The position numbers and the translations under genes are program-made. Shown in pieces: positions 49,955 to 59,375 of a stretch of DNA of 64,000 nt. Each line of letters begins with the position of its first letter. Position 1 is the stretch's first letter. A model generated the notes under the pieces. That model was not told the DNA's origin and did not search any database. It worked only from the letters and a program-made list of their open reading frames with translations. The stretch is from Acidocella sp. (GTDB lineage Bacteria; Pseudomonadota; Alphaproteobacteria; Acetobacterales; Acetobacteraceae), in NCBI GenBank assembly GCA_029077825.1, contig JAQNCT010000006.1, forward strand, positions 17,298-81,297, written 5' to 3'.

Positions 49955-49969
49955 GTTCACAATACGAAC
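49955..49969. promoter_or_regulatory. candidate palindromic operator GTTC-N7-GAAC upstream of the cupin/EutA-like/MFS cassette
   Basis: GTTCACAATACGAAC, followed by overlapping GAACATTTGTT, in the ~300-nt non-coding gap between tRNA-Cys and the bicupin gene. Confidence 0.35.
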
Positions 49970-50084
49970 ATTTGTTATGAGAAAGTTACTCAACCAGCCA
50001 GAGACTGTCAACGCCCACCCCGCCGGTGCAAAAAGACACAGGAGAAATGTCAGCGCGATAATCGTGAGAGAATAGCATAACACT

Positions 50085-50158
50085 TGGAGGTCCGGGCCGG
50101 AATCGAACCGGCATACGCGGATTTGCAGTCCGCTACATCACCACTCTGCCACCGGACC
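50085..50158 (-). tRNA. tRNA-Cys (anticodon GCA)
   Basis: Minus strand GGTCCGG-TGGCAGAGTGGTGATGTA-GCGGACTGCAAATCCGC-GTATGCCGGTTCGATTCCGGCCCGGACC-TCCA. Confidence 0.95.
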
Positions 50159-50289
50159 GATGCTTGGGTTCAGAAGGTGTATATCCCCGCCGGGGCGTTG
50201 CGGGTCAAGTGTCACCGCCCGGGCGGTTGAATTTCTAGCGCGCGGTTCGCTATAAGGTAACCAGTGGCTCACCCCAGCAAAGGTTTTCG

Positions 50290-50952
50290 ATGACCGAATT
50301 TTCCTCCGACACCGCCATTGCACGCGCCCATATGGTCGATAGCCAGGTTCGGCCCAATCGGGTGAATGACACGCGGGTCATCACCGCAATGCGGAATTTG
50401 CCGCGCGAGGCCTTTGCACCAGCCGGCAGCAAGCCCTACGCCGATGCTCCCATTGCGCTGGAAGGCGGGCGGCAAATGATGCCGCCACTTTTAATTGCGC
50501 GGCTAACCCAACTGGTTTTGGCCCCCAGCCCGGCGCATATTTTGGTAATCGGCGCTGGCACTGGCTATAGCGCCGCGATTTTGGCCAGCAGTGGGGCTGC
50601 GGTCACCGCGCTAGAATTTCCGGCCATTGCCAGCCCCGGCCCGGTGCCTGTGAATGTTACCATGGTCACCGGGCCGCTAACCGCCGGTTGGCCGGCGGCT
50701 GGCCCGTATGAAGCCATTTTGATTGAAGGGGCCGTACCGGAAATCCCTGAGACACTGGCATCGCAACTCACGCCGGACGGTAAGGTGATTGCTATTTTAA
50801 CCGATAAAACCGCCAATGGCGGCAATTTGACATCTCTCGGGCAGGTGGTGGTCGCGCAGCGAAGCAGTGGCGGCTTTGCCATAACCACGATGTTCGACTG
50901 CACCGCGCCTAGCCTGCCGGCCTTCAAACCGGCACCCGCCTTCGTTTTTTAA
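50290..50952 (+). CDS. pcm: protein-L-isoaspartate O-methyltransferase family protein
   Basis: 'ARAHMVDSQVRPNRVNDTRVITAMRNLPREAFAPAG', 'LVIGAGTGYSAAILA'. Confidence 0.87.
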   Translation: MTEFSSDTAIARAHMVDSQVRPNRVNDTRVITAMRNLPREAFAPAGSKPYADAPIALEGGRQMMPPLLIARLTQLVLAPSPAHILVIGAGTGYSAAILASSGAAVTALEFPAIASPGPVPVNVTMVTGPLTAGWPAAGPYEAILIEGAVPEIPETLASQLTPDGKVIAILTDKTANGGNLTSLGQVVVAQRSSGGFAITTMFDCTAPSLPAFKPAPAFVF

Positions 50953-51065
50953 GGCCTGGCGTGAGGTGCCTGCGCCAGCCGGGCCTGGCCAAATTGATTG
51001 GTTTGAGGTTTTCGCGCATGGTTGAAACGACCCTACCCGATACGCATTGCCTTAAGGAACTTTGA

Positions 51066-52559
51066 ATGACCGTTCGAATGATCGCCCTGATCGGCATTGC
51101 CGCGTCGCTACCCTTGTCCGCCAGGGCGGCCACTCCGCAACCCAGCGCCGACGGGCCGCCCACCACATTGGTGCAGGCGCTATCCGAAGCCTATGCCAAT
51201 AACGCGACTTTGCAGGAGCAGCGCGCCAGTCTGCGGGCCACCGATGAGGGTGTACCCACCGCTATGTCAGGCTGGCGGCCCACAGTTTCCCTGACCGGAA
51301 GTTTTGGTCATTCATCTCAAACGGTTAAGCAAAATACGCAGCAATTCAACTTACAAACTCAAAGTTATGTCCCCACCAAAAACCGATTGATTGAAACCGG
51401 CAATCCGGAGACAGCCCAAGTCACCCTCTCGCAGCCGATATATAGTGGCGGGCGCGTGATTGATGAAACCAGGCAGGCGAAAAATTCCGTCTATGCCGCC
51501 CGTGCCCAATTGCTGGCCGCCGAACAATCGGTATTCCTCAATGTGGTAAGCGCCTATGTCACGGTTATTACCGATACGCAGGTTCTGGCGCTCGATAAAA
51601 ACAACCAGACGGTGCTGGAGCGGCAACTGCAAGCCACTCGTGACCAGTTCAATGTGGGTGAGATCACGCTCACCTCAGTCGCGCAGGCGCAAGCCTCTTT
51701 GGCGCAGGCGGTGGAGCAGGTGGCCGTGGCCGAGGGCAATTTGCAGATCGCGCGGGAGAATTTCCGGCAATTGGTGGGGGAATATCCCGGCAAGCTGACC
51801 TCACCGCAGCCGCTGGCCTTGCCGGTTGCCTCCAAGGATGCCGCAGCACAGGCCGCGCTCACCAATAATCCGAACATCATTGCCGCCAAATTTGCTGATG
51901 CCGCCTCAAAGGATGCGGTGGACGTGGCCTATACGGCGTTACTGCCGGTGATCTCGGTGCAAGCTTCCGGTTTCACCGAGTCTGACCCCACTGGTGCTGG
52001 CAGCAGCATTCGGGGGGGGTCGGTACTCGGCCAGTTAACCGTGCCATTGTATCAGGGAGGTTCAGAATATGCCGCTATCCGCGCCGCCCGTGCGAAAGAG
52101 CAGCTAAGCTTCGCCACGGTAACCGACCAGCAGCGCTCGGTGTTCGCGCAAGCCACTCAGGCCTGGGAAGCGCTGGTAGCCTCGCGGGCGGCGATTGTAA
52201 GCACCAACTCTGAGATCAAGGCCAACGCCATCGCCCTGGATGGTACTGAACGAGAGGAGATTGTGGGAACCCGCACCACCCTGGATGTTCTGAACGCGCA
52301 GCAATTATTATTGAATTCGCAGGTGCAACAGGTACAAAACATAGCGACTCTGGTGAATAATTCGTACACAATAGCTGCAGCCATTGGCAGGCTGACCGCC
52401 ACAGACCTAGGACTTCCCGTGAACCAGTATGACGACCTGCAATATTACCGCGCCGTAAAATATGCCGGATTTGGTACCGGAGAATCCGCGGACAGTCATG
52501 CAGGAATTGCACCGGACGGAACATTGCTGCATGTGAAACAATCTCAAGTGGCTCCCTGA
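51066..52559 (+). CDS. tolC: TolC family outer membrane channel protein
   Basis: Signal peptide, 'TLVQALSEAYANNATLQEQRASLRATDEGVPTAMSGWRPTVSLTG', 'QYDDLQYYRAVKYAGFGTG'; long alpha-helical repeats. Confidence 0.92.
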   Translation: MTVRMIALIGIAASLPLSARAATPQPSADGPPTTLVQALSEAYANNATLQEQRASLRATDEGVPTAMSGWRPTVSLTGSFGHSSQTVKQNTQQFNLQTQSYVPTKNRLIETGNPETAQVTLSQPIYSGGRVIDETRQAKNSVYAARAQLLAAEQSVFLNVVSAYVTVITDTQVLALDKNNQTVLERQLQATRDQFNVGEITLTSVAQAQASLAQAVEQVAVAEGNLQIARENFRQLVGEYPGKLTSPQPLALPVASKDAAAQAALTNNPNIIAAKFADAASKDAVDVAYTALLPVISVQASGFTESDPTGAGSSIRGGSVLGQLTVPLYQGGSEYAAIRAARAKEQLSFATVTDQQRSVFAQATQAWEALVASRAAIVSTNSEIKANAIALDGTEREEIVGTRTTLDVLNAQQLLLNSQVQQVQNIATLVNNSYTIAAAIGRLTATDLGLPVNQYDDLQYYRAVKYAGFGTGESADSHAGIAPDGTLLHVKQSQVAP

Positions 52560-52571
52560 AAGACAGATAAA

Positions 52572-53597
52572 ATGACACCTAACAGCGACCAACCCATTCA
52601 TAGCGGCCCTGGCGAACCCTCGATGGAGGATATTCTCGCCTCTATTCGGCGTATTTTAAAGGATGAGGCGGTTCCACCGGTTGAAGGCGAACCCGAAGAA
52701 GATGTTCTGATGCTGGATTCCAGTATGGTTGCCAGCCCGGTTGATCTATCCTCCGCGACCATGCCGCCCACCGCTGAAGACTCGATGCCGCTATCAGGCC
52801 TGGCACGTGAGCCTGGGCGCTTTGCCTCGGAGCCATCACCTTTTGCCGCACCATATGAGCCAAACATTGATATAAATAAGCCTTTCCAGCCAATGCCGCT
52901 GCCTGATCCGCGGTTTTCGGCTTCACCAGCGGAAGCGCCGGCGGAATCTGCGACGGGCAATTTGCCGACATGGCCGGCCACAGAAACACCGGCAGCCACG
53001 GAGCCAGCGGGTTACCGCCCGCTGGGCGCAGCACCAGCACCTGGGATGCCGGTGTTTGGGCATCGGACGGTCCCCGACTTCCCTTCGATGGGCGGCGCAA
53101 TTCCGCCTTCCTACACACCGTTGCCATTTCCAGAACCGCCGCCCATTAACCCTGGCACCCCGGCTCCAGCAGTGTTTGGCAGCAAATTCAGCCCGAATTT
53201 GTCTAACCTCAGCAACCTGCCTCCGAATCTGCAGCCAATTGAGGAAAACACCCAGTCAACGACCCCCGACAGCACGGCGGCAGAAGCCCCCGAGCCAATG
53301 CTAACGCCTGTGGAGACCCCCATGCCGGAACCAAGTGAAAATTCTATCACCGCGCCTAAAAACCTAATTGATGACCAAGTATCAATTGCTGCCGCCAGCG
53401 CCATCGGCGCCATGGTGCGCAGCATTTCGGTAGAAAAATCAGTGGCCGTTAGCCGTGGTGGCGCAACCATCGAGGATATGGTGCGCGAGGAAATCCGCCC
53501 GTTGTTGAAAGCCTGGCTGGATAGCAATCTACCGAGCCTGGTGGAGCGGGTGGTCCGCACGGAAATCGAAAAGGTGGTTAGCCGCAGCCTGGATTGA
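52572..53597 (+). CDS. popZ: DUF2497 / PopZ-like polar organising protein
   Basis: N-terminal 'EPSMEDILASIRRILKDE', long Pro-rich linker, C-terminal 'TIEDMVREEIRPLLKAWLDSNLPSLVERVVRTEIEKVVSR'; pcm-tolC-DUF2497-valS synteny. Confidence 0.85.
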   Translation: MTPNSDQPIHSGPGEPSMEDILASIRRILKDEAVPPVEGEPEEDVLMLDSSMVASPVDLSSATMPPTAEDSMPLSGLAREPGRFASEPSPFAAPYEPNIDINKPFQPMPLPDPRFSASPAEAPAESATGNLPTWPATETPAATEPAGYRPLGAAPAPGMPVFGHRTVPDFPSMGGAIPPSYTPLPFPEPPPINPGTPAPAVFGSKFSPNLSNLSNLPPNLQPIEENTQSTTPDSTAAEAPEPMLTPVETPMPEPSENSITAPKNLIDDQVSIAAASAIGAMVRSISVEKSVAVSRGGATIEDMVREEIRPLLKAWLDSNLPSLVERVVRTEIEKVVSRSLD

Positions 53598-53615
53598 GCC
53601 ACCAGTAACATTCAA

Positions 53616-53664
53616 GGCTGGCCTGCCTCGCCAAATTGAATTTGGTAGGGTTATAAGGCCAGCC
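53616..53664 (+). promoter_or_regulatory. structured leader abutting the valS start codon
   Basis: GGCTGGCCT (53616-53624) pairs perfectly with AGGCCAGCC (53656-53664), ending one base before ATG at 53665; inner CCAAA-TTGAA-TTTGG hairpin at 53631-53645. Confidence 0.5.
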
Positions 53665-56346
53665 ATGAATGACGCATTACAAAACGTGACCCTGGACAAG
53701 CATTTTGACGCCACCGGGCAGGAATCCCGGTTGTATGCCGGGTGGGAAACTGCCGGTGCTTTTGGCGCGCATCCGGAATCTAATACAGCGCCGTTCAGCA
53801 TCATGATCCCGCCGCCGAACGTGACCGGTAGCCTGCATGTGGGCCACGCGCTGACCATGACCCTGCAGGATATTCTGGTACGGGTGCGCCGGATGCAAGG
53901 CCGCGATGTGCTCTGGCAGCCCGGTACCGATCACGCGGGCATTGCCACCCAGATGGTTGTGGAACGTTTGCTGGATTCAGAAAAAACCAGCCGCAAGGAC
54001 ATTGGGCGCGATAAATTCCTTGAACGTGTCTGGCAATGGAAAGCCGAGTCCGGCGGCAGCATCACCAGCCAGTTGCGCCGCTTAGGGGCTTCGCCAGACT
54101 GGGGGCGTGAGCGCTTCACGATGGATGAAGGTCTCTCCAAAGCGGTGCGCGAAGTGTTCGTGCGGCTGCATGGCGAGGGCTTGATCTACCAGGATCGCCG
54201 GTTGGTGAACTGGGATCCGAAATTACAGACCGCCATTTCCGACCTGGAAGTTGAGACCAGAGAAATGAAGGGCAGCCTTTGGTATCTGCGCTACCTGGTT
54301 GAGGGCGGCGGGGAGATCATCGTGGCGACCACCAGGCCGGAGACTATGCTTGGGGATAGCGCCGTGGCGGTGCATCCAGAAAACCCGAAATATAAAAGTC
54401 TCATTGGCAAATTTGTGCTGCTGCCGCTTACGGGACGGCGGATACCGATTGTTGCGGATGAGTATGCCGACCCTGAAAAAGGCACCGGGGCGGTGAAAAT
54501 CACGCCCGCGCATGATTTTAATGACTTTGAAGTTGGCAAACGCCACAACCTCCCCTCACCTTCCATTCTGGACCGGCAAGGCCGCATTAGCTTGACCGAA
54601 ATTGGCGAGGTGCCAGAGTTTGTGAAGTCACTGGAAGGGATGGACCGGTTTGCCGCCCGCAAGGCGATTGTGGCGGAACTTGAAGCACAAGAGGTGCTGG
54701 AAAAAATCGAGCCGCATACCAACCAAGTACCGCATGGTGATCGCTCCGGCGTGGTAATTGAGCCACTGTTGACGGTGCAATGGTACTGCAACGCCGGCGT
54801 GCTGGCCTGCCCTGCCATTGCGGCGGTGGAAACCGGCAGAATCGAGTTTGTGCCCAAGCAATGGGAAAATACTTTTTTTGCCTGGATGCGAGATATTCAA
54901 CCCTGGTGCATCTCCCGCCAGCTTTGGTGGGGCCACCGGATACCGGCCTGGTATGGACCTGATGGCACAGTTTTCGTAGCGCATGACGAAGCGGGCGCGC
55001 AGGCCAAGGCCGACACGCATTATGGCGAGCACCGCGAGATTACCCAGGATGAGGATGTGCTGGACACCTGGTTCAGCTCTGCGCTGTGGCCATTCTCAAC
55101 GCTCGGCTGGCCAGACCAAACCGTGGAATTGGCGAAATACTACCCAACTGACGTGCTTGTGACCGGCTTTGACATTATCTTCTTCTGGGTCGCCCGGATG
55201 ATGATGATGGGACTGCACTTTATGGGCGACGTGCCGTTTAAAAAAATCTACATCCATGGCCTTGTACGTGATGAGCGCGGCCAGAAAATGTCGAAATCCA
55301 AAGGCAATGTCATCGACCCGATCAGCCTGATCGAGGAATTTGGGACTGACGCATTGCGCTACACGGTGGCGGCATCGGCTGGGCCAGGGCGCGATGTGAA
55401 ATTGGGCAAGGCGAAGGTGGAGGCCAACCGCAGCTTCATCACCAAGCTATGGAACGCGGCGCGGTTCTGCGAAATGAACGGCGTTAAGCCGAACCCGGAT
55501 TTTAATCCAGCTTTGGCAAAACTACCACTCTCACGCTGGATTTTGGAAGCCAGCAACAAGGCGATTGCCGATGCAACGGCGGCGGTGGATGCCTTCCGGG
55601 TGGATGATTATGCCTTCACCGTGTGGCATTTCGTCTGGGGCGATTTTTGTGACTGGTTTCTGGAGTTTGCCAAACCTGCCTTTGCCGGTGGCGGCGATGA
55701 TGCAGCAGAAATTCGCGATGTGGCAGGCTATGTGTTGGGTGTTTTGCTGCGGTTGATGCACCCCATTACACCGTTTGTAACCGAGGAGATATGGGACCAT
55801 TTCAGCTACGGTGCCGAATGCTCGCTGATCTGCGCAAGCTGGCCGCACCCGGCTGAGGTGCGCGATGCAGCTATGGCAACCGCCGATGTTGCCTGGGCCA
55901 TTCAATTGATTTCCGAAATCCGCACGGTGCGTTCCGAGATGAACGTGCCGCCCAGCCAGAAATCGCCGGTGCTGCTGAAAGATGCCTCGGCGGAAACTCT
56001 GGCGCGGGCGGCGGCTTGGCAGGAAGCTATTTTTCGAATGGCGCGGGCGAGTTCCGTGGCTGAATTAGCGGGCGAAATTCCGCGCGGCTCCGCCCAGGCA
56101 GTGTTGAATGAGGCAACCATTGTTCTACCGCTGGCGGAATTGATTGATTTGGATGCCGAGCGCGTTCGCTTGACCGGCCTGCGTGGCAAAGCAACGGCGG
56201 AGCTTGATAAGGTCAATGCAAAACTGGCCAACGAGGATTTCGTCAAACGCGCCCCTGAAGCGATTATCGTCGAAAATGAAGAGCGCCGCGCAAGTTTTTC
56301 AGCCGAGATTATCCGACTTGATGCTGCCCTAGGACGGATCGCATGA
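53665..56346 (+). CDS. valS: valine--tRNA ligase
   Basis: 'FSIMIPPPNVTGSLHVGHALTMTLQDILVRVRRMQGRDVLWQPGTDHAGIATQ', 'KMSKSKGNVIDPI'. Confidence 0.98.
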   Translation: MNDALQNVTLDKHFDATGQESRLYAGWETAGAFGAHPESNTAPFSIMIPPPNVTGSLHVGHALTMTLQDILVRVRRMQGRDVLWQPGTDHAGIATQMVVERLLDSEKTSRKDIGRDKFLERVWQWKAESGGSITSQLRRLGASPDWGRERFTMDEGLSKAVREVFVRLHGEGLIYQDRRLVNWDPKLQTAISDLEVETREMKGSLWYLRYLVEGGGEIIVATTRPETMLGDSAVAVHPENPKYKSLIGKFVLLPLTGRRIPIVADEYADPEKGTGAVKITPAHDFNDFEVGKRHNLPSPSILDRQGRISLTEIGEVPEFVKSLEGMDRFAARKAIVAELEAQEVLEKIEPHTNQVPHGDRSGVVIEPLLTVQWYCNAGVLACPAIAAVETGRIEFVPKQWENTFFAWMRDIQPWCISRQLWWGHRIPAWYGPDGTVFVAHDEAGAQAKADTHYGEHREITQDEDVLDTWFSSALWPFSTLGWPDQTVELAKYYPTDVLVTGFDIIFFWVARMMMMGLHFMGDVPFKKIYIHGLVRDERGQKMSKSKGNVIDPISLIEEFGTDALRYTVAASAGPGRDVKLGKAKVEANRSFITKLWNAARFCEMNGVKPNPDFNPALAKLPLSRWILEASNKAIADATAAVDAFRVDDYAFTVWHFVWGDFCDWFLEFAKPAFAGGGDDAAEIRDVAGYVLGVLLRLMHPITPFVTEEIWDHFSYGAECSLICASWPHPAEVRDAAMATADVAWAIQLISEIRTVRSEMNVPPSQKSPVLLKDASAETLARAAAWQEAIFRMARASSVAELAGEIPRGSAQAVLNEATIVLPLAELIDLDAERVRLTGLRGKATAELDKVNAKLANEDFVKRAPEAIIVENEERRASFSAEIIRLDAALGRIA

Positions 56347-57560
56347 CCACGGATGTGATTATCTCGCTGAACTGGAATTCGGCCTATAATTCGGTGCGCG
56401 GCGTGATGGTGCATTTGGGCGTTGCTTGGCGGCAGATGGGCCTGGAGATGATCGAGGTCGATATCGGCGCTCCCGGCTGGAATGATCAATTGCGCGATTT
56501 ACTCAATACCCGCCGCGTGCGGTTTGTAGTGAGCACTGCGGGAATTGGGCTGAATATCGGTATGGATGGTGAAAATCTGTGGGCAAAATTGCGCCTGCCG
56601 GTGTATGTGCTGCATATCGACCATCCGATTTATTACGCGGCCCACCATCGCACACAACCAAAAACTGTTGTGATGGGCTACATCTTCCGCGACCATGCGC
56701 TGTATCAGGCGAGCGACGTTAAGGCTGATAATATCGTCACCACCATCGATTACGGTATCCCGGATTTGCCCGTGCCTTCGATGAAAGAAGTCCAAGCGCA
56801 GGGCCGTCCGCGCATCGTGTTTGCAAAAACTGGCAACTCACCTGAGGTTTTGGCGAATATGTGGCGTGGTGCGCCGCAGTTGGAGCGCATTATCCATGAC
56901 GTGATGGATGAGCTGGCATTGGCCGAAAAAGGCAACGTGTTTGTCGCTGGTATTCATCCGCTGGTGCAGCGTGTGGCCGCCGCGCACCGGCTTGACCTGC
57001 AACCGTTTGACCTGATGTCGCGCTTTCTCATTGCGCAGATCGATGATTATAGCCGCCGCCTAAAAAGCACTTCGATTGCCAAAGCCATTCTGCCGTTCGA
57101 GGTCGACGTATTCGGCGGGGCCTGGGAACATATTGATACCAGCAACGCCAAAGCGCGCTTCCACGGACCATCGGACTATGGCGTCGTGGAAAACAGTCTT
57201 ATCGGCGCCACTGCCAGCCTGACCATGCACCCGAATACCGACCTTGGCGCGCATGAGCGGTTTTTTCTAGCGCTAGGTGCTGGCAGCATGCCGGTCACGG
57301 ACCGCAATGCCTATATCGAACAGGCTTTTCCTGAGCTTCTACCTTATACGTTTGACTTCACGCCGGGCAGCGTCACGACCGCGGTGGAACGGGTTGTCAA
57401 CAACCCCAAAGCGGCTCTTGAACTTGCCCGTGCAACGCGCGAACGTGCGCGGCCAATATACGGCATGGAACAGACCGCTGCAAAAATTGTCGAAATCATG
57501 CAATCCGCCGCCTTCCTGTTCACTACACCAAAGCCTGAGCAAAATTTTTTCGTACCGTGA
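56343..57560 (+). CDS. CgeB-like/glycosyltransferase family protein
   Basis: 'VYVLHIDHPIYY', 'GASLTMHPN'-like, C-terminal 'ERFFLALGAGSMPVTDRNAYIEQAFPELLPYTFDFTPGSVTTAVERVVNNPKAALELARATRERARPIYGMEQTAAKIVEIM' resembles CgeB/GT C-terminus; ATGA overlap with valS. Confidence 0.65.
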   Translation: MTTDVIISLNWNSAYNSVRGVMVHLGVAWRQMGLEMIEVDIGAPGWNDQLRDLLNTRRVRFVVSTAGIGLNIGMDGENLWAKLRLPVYVLHIDHPIYYAAHHRTQPKTVVMGYIFRDHALYQASDVKADNIVTTIDYGIPDLPVPSMKEVQAQGRPRIVFAKTGNSPEVLANMWRGAPQLERIIHDVMDELALAEKGNVFVAGIHPLVQRVAAAHRLDLQPFDLMSRFLIAQIDDYSRRLKSTSIAKAILPFEVDVFGGAWEHIDTSNAKARFHGPSDYGVVENSLIGATASLTMHPNTDLGAHERFFLALGAGSMPVTDRNAYIEQAFPELLPYTFDFTPGSVTTAVERVVNNPKAALELARATRERARPIYGMEQTAAKIVEIMQSAAFLFTTPKPEQNFFVP

Positions 57561-57584
57561 AGTTTTAAAATAAAGGACGCCACA

Positions 57585-59306
57585 ATGCCAAAAATCTGGG
57601 ACAAATCCCGCCTGCCATCACGCCACGTTACTATCGGGCCAGACCGTGCACCGCATCGTTCATATTACTATGCCATGGGGCTGGGCCAGGAAGAGATCGA
57701 CCAGCCGTTCATCGGCGTGGCGACGTGCTGGAACGAGGCTGCCCCTTGCAACATAGCGCTTTCGCGCCAGGCGCAATCAGTTAAGCGTGGTGTTTCTGAG
57801 GCGTTCGGTACGCCGCGTGAATTCACCACCATCACGGTGACAGATGGCATCGCGATGGGCCATCAGGGCATGAAATCCTCGCTGGTTTCGCGGGAAGTAA
57901 TTGCTGATTCCGTTGAACTCACCATGCGCGGCCATTCTTACGATGGACTAGTGGGGGTTGCCGGATGTGATAAATCATTACCAGGCATGATGATGTCAAT
58001 GCTGCGGCTGAATGTGCCATCGGTGTTCATGTATGGTGGTAGCATTCTGCCTGGCCGCTTCCAAGACCGCGATGTGACGGTGGTGGATGTGTTTGAGGCC
58101 GTTGGCCAGCACGCTGCTGGCAAAATGTCTGATGAAGATCTCTATAAGCTTGAATGCGTTGCCTGCCCCTCAGCTGGCGCATGCGGCGGTCAGTTTACTG
58201 CCAACACCATGGCAATGGTATCAGAAGCTATCGGCCTGGCCTTGCCCGGCTCAGCCGGTGCGCCTGCACCTTATGAGGAACGCGACCGGTTTGCGGTTAT
58301 GTCAGGCCATGCCGTAATGAATCTGATTCAGAAAAACATTCGCCCGCGTGATATTTGCACGCTCAAAGCGTTTGAAAATGCCGCCGTACTGGTGGGCGCA
58401 ACAGGAGGTTCCACCAACGCCGCGTTGCATTTACCAGCCATGGCGAGTGAAGCCGGCATACGCTTCACGCTTGATGACGTAGCCGCCATCATGCGCCGTA
58501 CACCTTACATTGCGGATTTGAAGCCGGGTGGGAAATACGTGGCACTCGATGTGCATAACGTGGGCGGCATTCCAATAATCATGAAGTCGCTGTTCGATGC
58601 CGGTTTGCTGCATGGGGACTGCTTGACCGTAACCGGCAAGACATTGGCCGAGAATTTGGAAGGGGTCGTATTCCCGGAAAATCAAGATGTGATTTATCCG
58701 GTATCACGCGCAATCACCAAAACAGGCGGCGTGGTCTCGTTAAAAGGCAATCTGGCGCCTGACGGCGCAATTGTGAAGGTGGCGGGACTGAAGCAGCAGA
58801 TTTTTGTTGGCACCGCACTTTGCTTTGACTGCGAGGAAGATGCTTTTGCCGCCGTGCAGGCGCGGGCCTATAAAAAGGGCGATGTCATCGTCATCCGTTA
58901 TGAGGGGCCGAAGGGCGGGCCAGGGATGCGTGAGATGCTCTCCACCACCGCTGCTATCTATGGCCAGGAGATGGGCGAGCATGTGGCCCTCATTACCGAC
59001 GGCCGCTTCTCAGGTGCCACGCGCGGTTTTTGTGTTGGCCATGTCGGCCCGGAAGCCGCCGTCGGAGGGCCGATCGCATTGCTGAAAAATGGCGATAAAA
59101 TCACGCTAGATGCGATTGCCGGAACGATGAATGTCGATTTGACTGACGATGAGTTTGCTGCGCGGCGGGCTGAATGGAAACCGCGCAAAACAAACTACAA
59201 TTCCGGTGCTATTTGGCGTTTTGCACAAAATGTCGGACCGGCGCATCTGGGAGCGTTGACGCACCCCGGCGCAGCAGCCGAAACCCATTGCTACGCGGAT
59301 ATTTGA
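57585..59306 (+). CDS. ilvD: dihydroxy-acid dehydratase
   Basis: 'PFIGVATCWNEAAPCNIALSRQAQSVKRGV', 'TVTDGIAMGHQGMKSSLVSREVIADSVEL', 'GVAGCDKSLPGMMM', 'ECVACPSAGACGGQFTANTMAMVSEAIGLALPG'. Confidence 0.97.
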   Translation: MPKIWDKSRLPSRHVTIGPDRAPHRSYYYAMGLGQEEIDQPFIGVATCWNEAAPCNIALSRQAQSVKRGVSEAFGTPREFTTITVTDGIAMGHQGMKSSLVSREVIADSVELTMRGHSYDGLVGVAGCDKSLPGMMMSMLRLNVPSVFMYGGSILPGRFQDRDVTVVDVFEAVGQHAAGKMSDEDLYKLECVACPSAGACGGQFTANTMAMVSEAIGLALPGSAGAPAPYEERDRFAVMSGHAVMNLIQKNIRPRDICTLKAFENAAVLVGATGGSTNAALHLPAMASEAGIRFTLDDVAAIMRRTPYIADLKPGGKYVALDVHNVGGIPIIMKSLFDAGLLHGDCLTVTGKTLAENLEGVVFPENQDVIYPVSRAITKTGGVVSLKGNLAPDGAIVKVAGLKQQIFVGTALCFDCEEDAFAAVQARAYKKGDVIVIRYEGPKGGPGMREMLSTTAAIYGQEMGEHVALITDGRFSGATRGFCVGHVGPEAAVGGPIALLKNGDKITLDAIAGTMNVDLTDDEFAARRAEWKPRKTNYNSGAIWRFAQNVGPAHLGALTHPGAAAETHCYADI

Positions 59307-59317
59307 GACCAAGCTGC

Positions 59318-59364
59318 ATAAACCGAAGCACGAAGCCTCTCGAACGCATCGCGCTTCGGTTTAT
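59318..59364. terminator. likely bidirectional terminator between ilvD and the PIG-V-like gene
   Basis: ATAAACCGAAGC ... GCTTCGGTTTAT 12-bp inverted repeat, flanked by T-rich sequence, in a convergent intergenic gap. Confidence 0.6.
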
Positions 59365-59375
59365 TATTAGAGATG

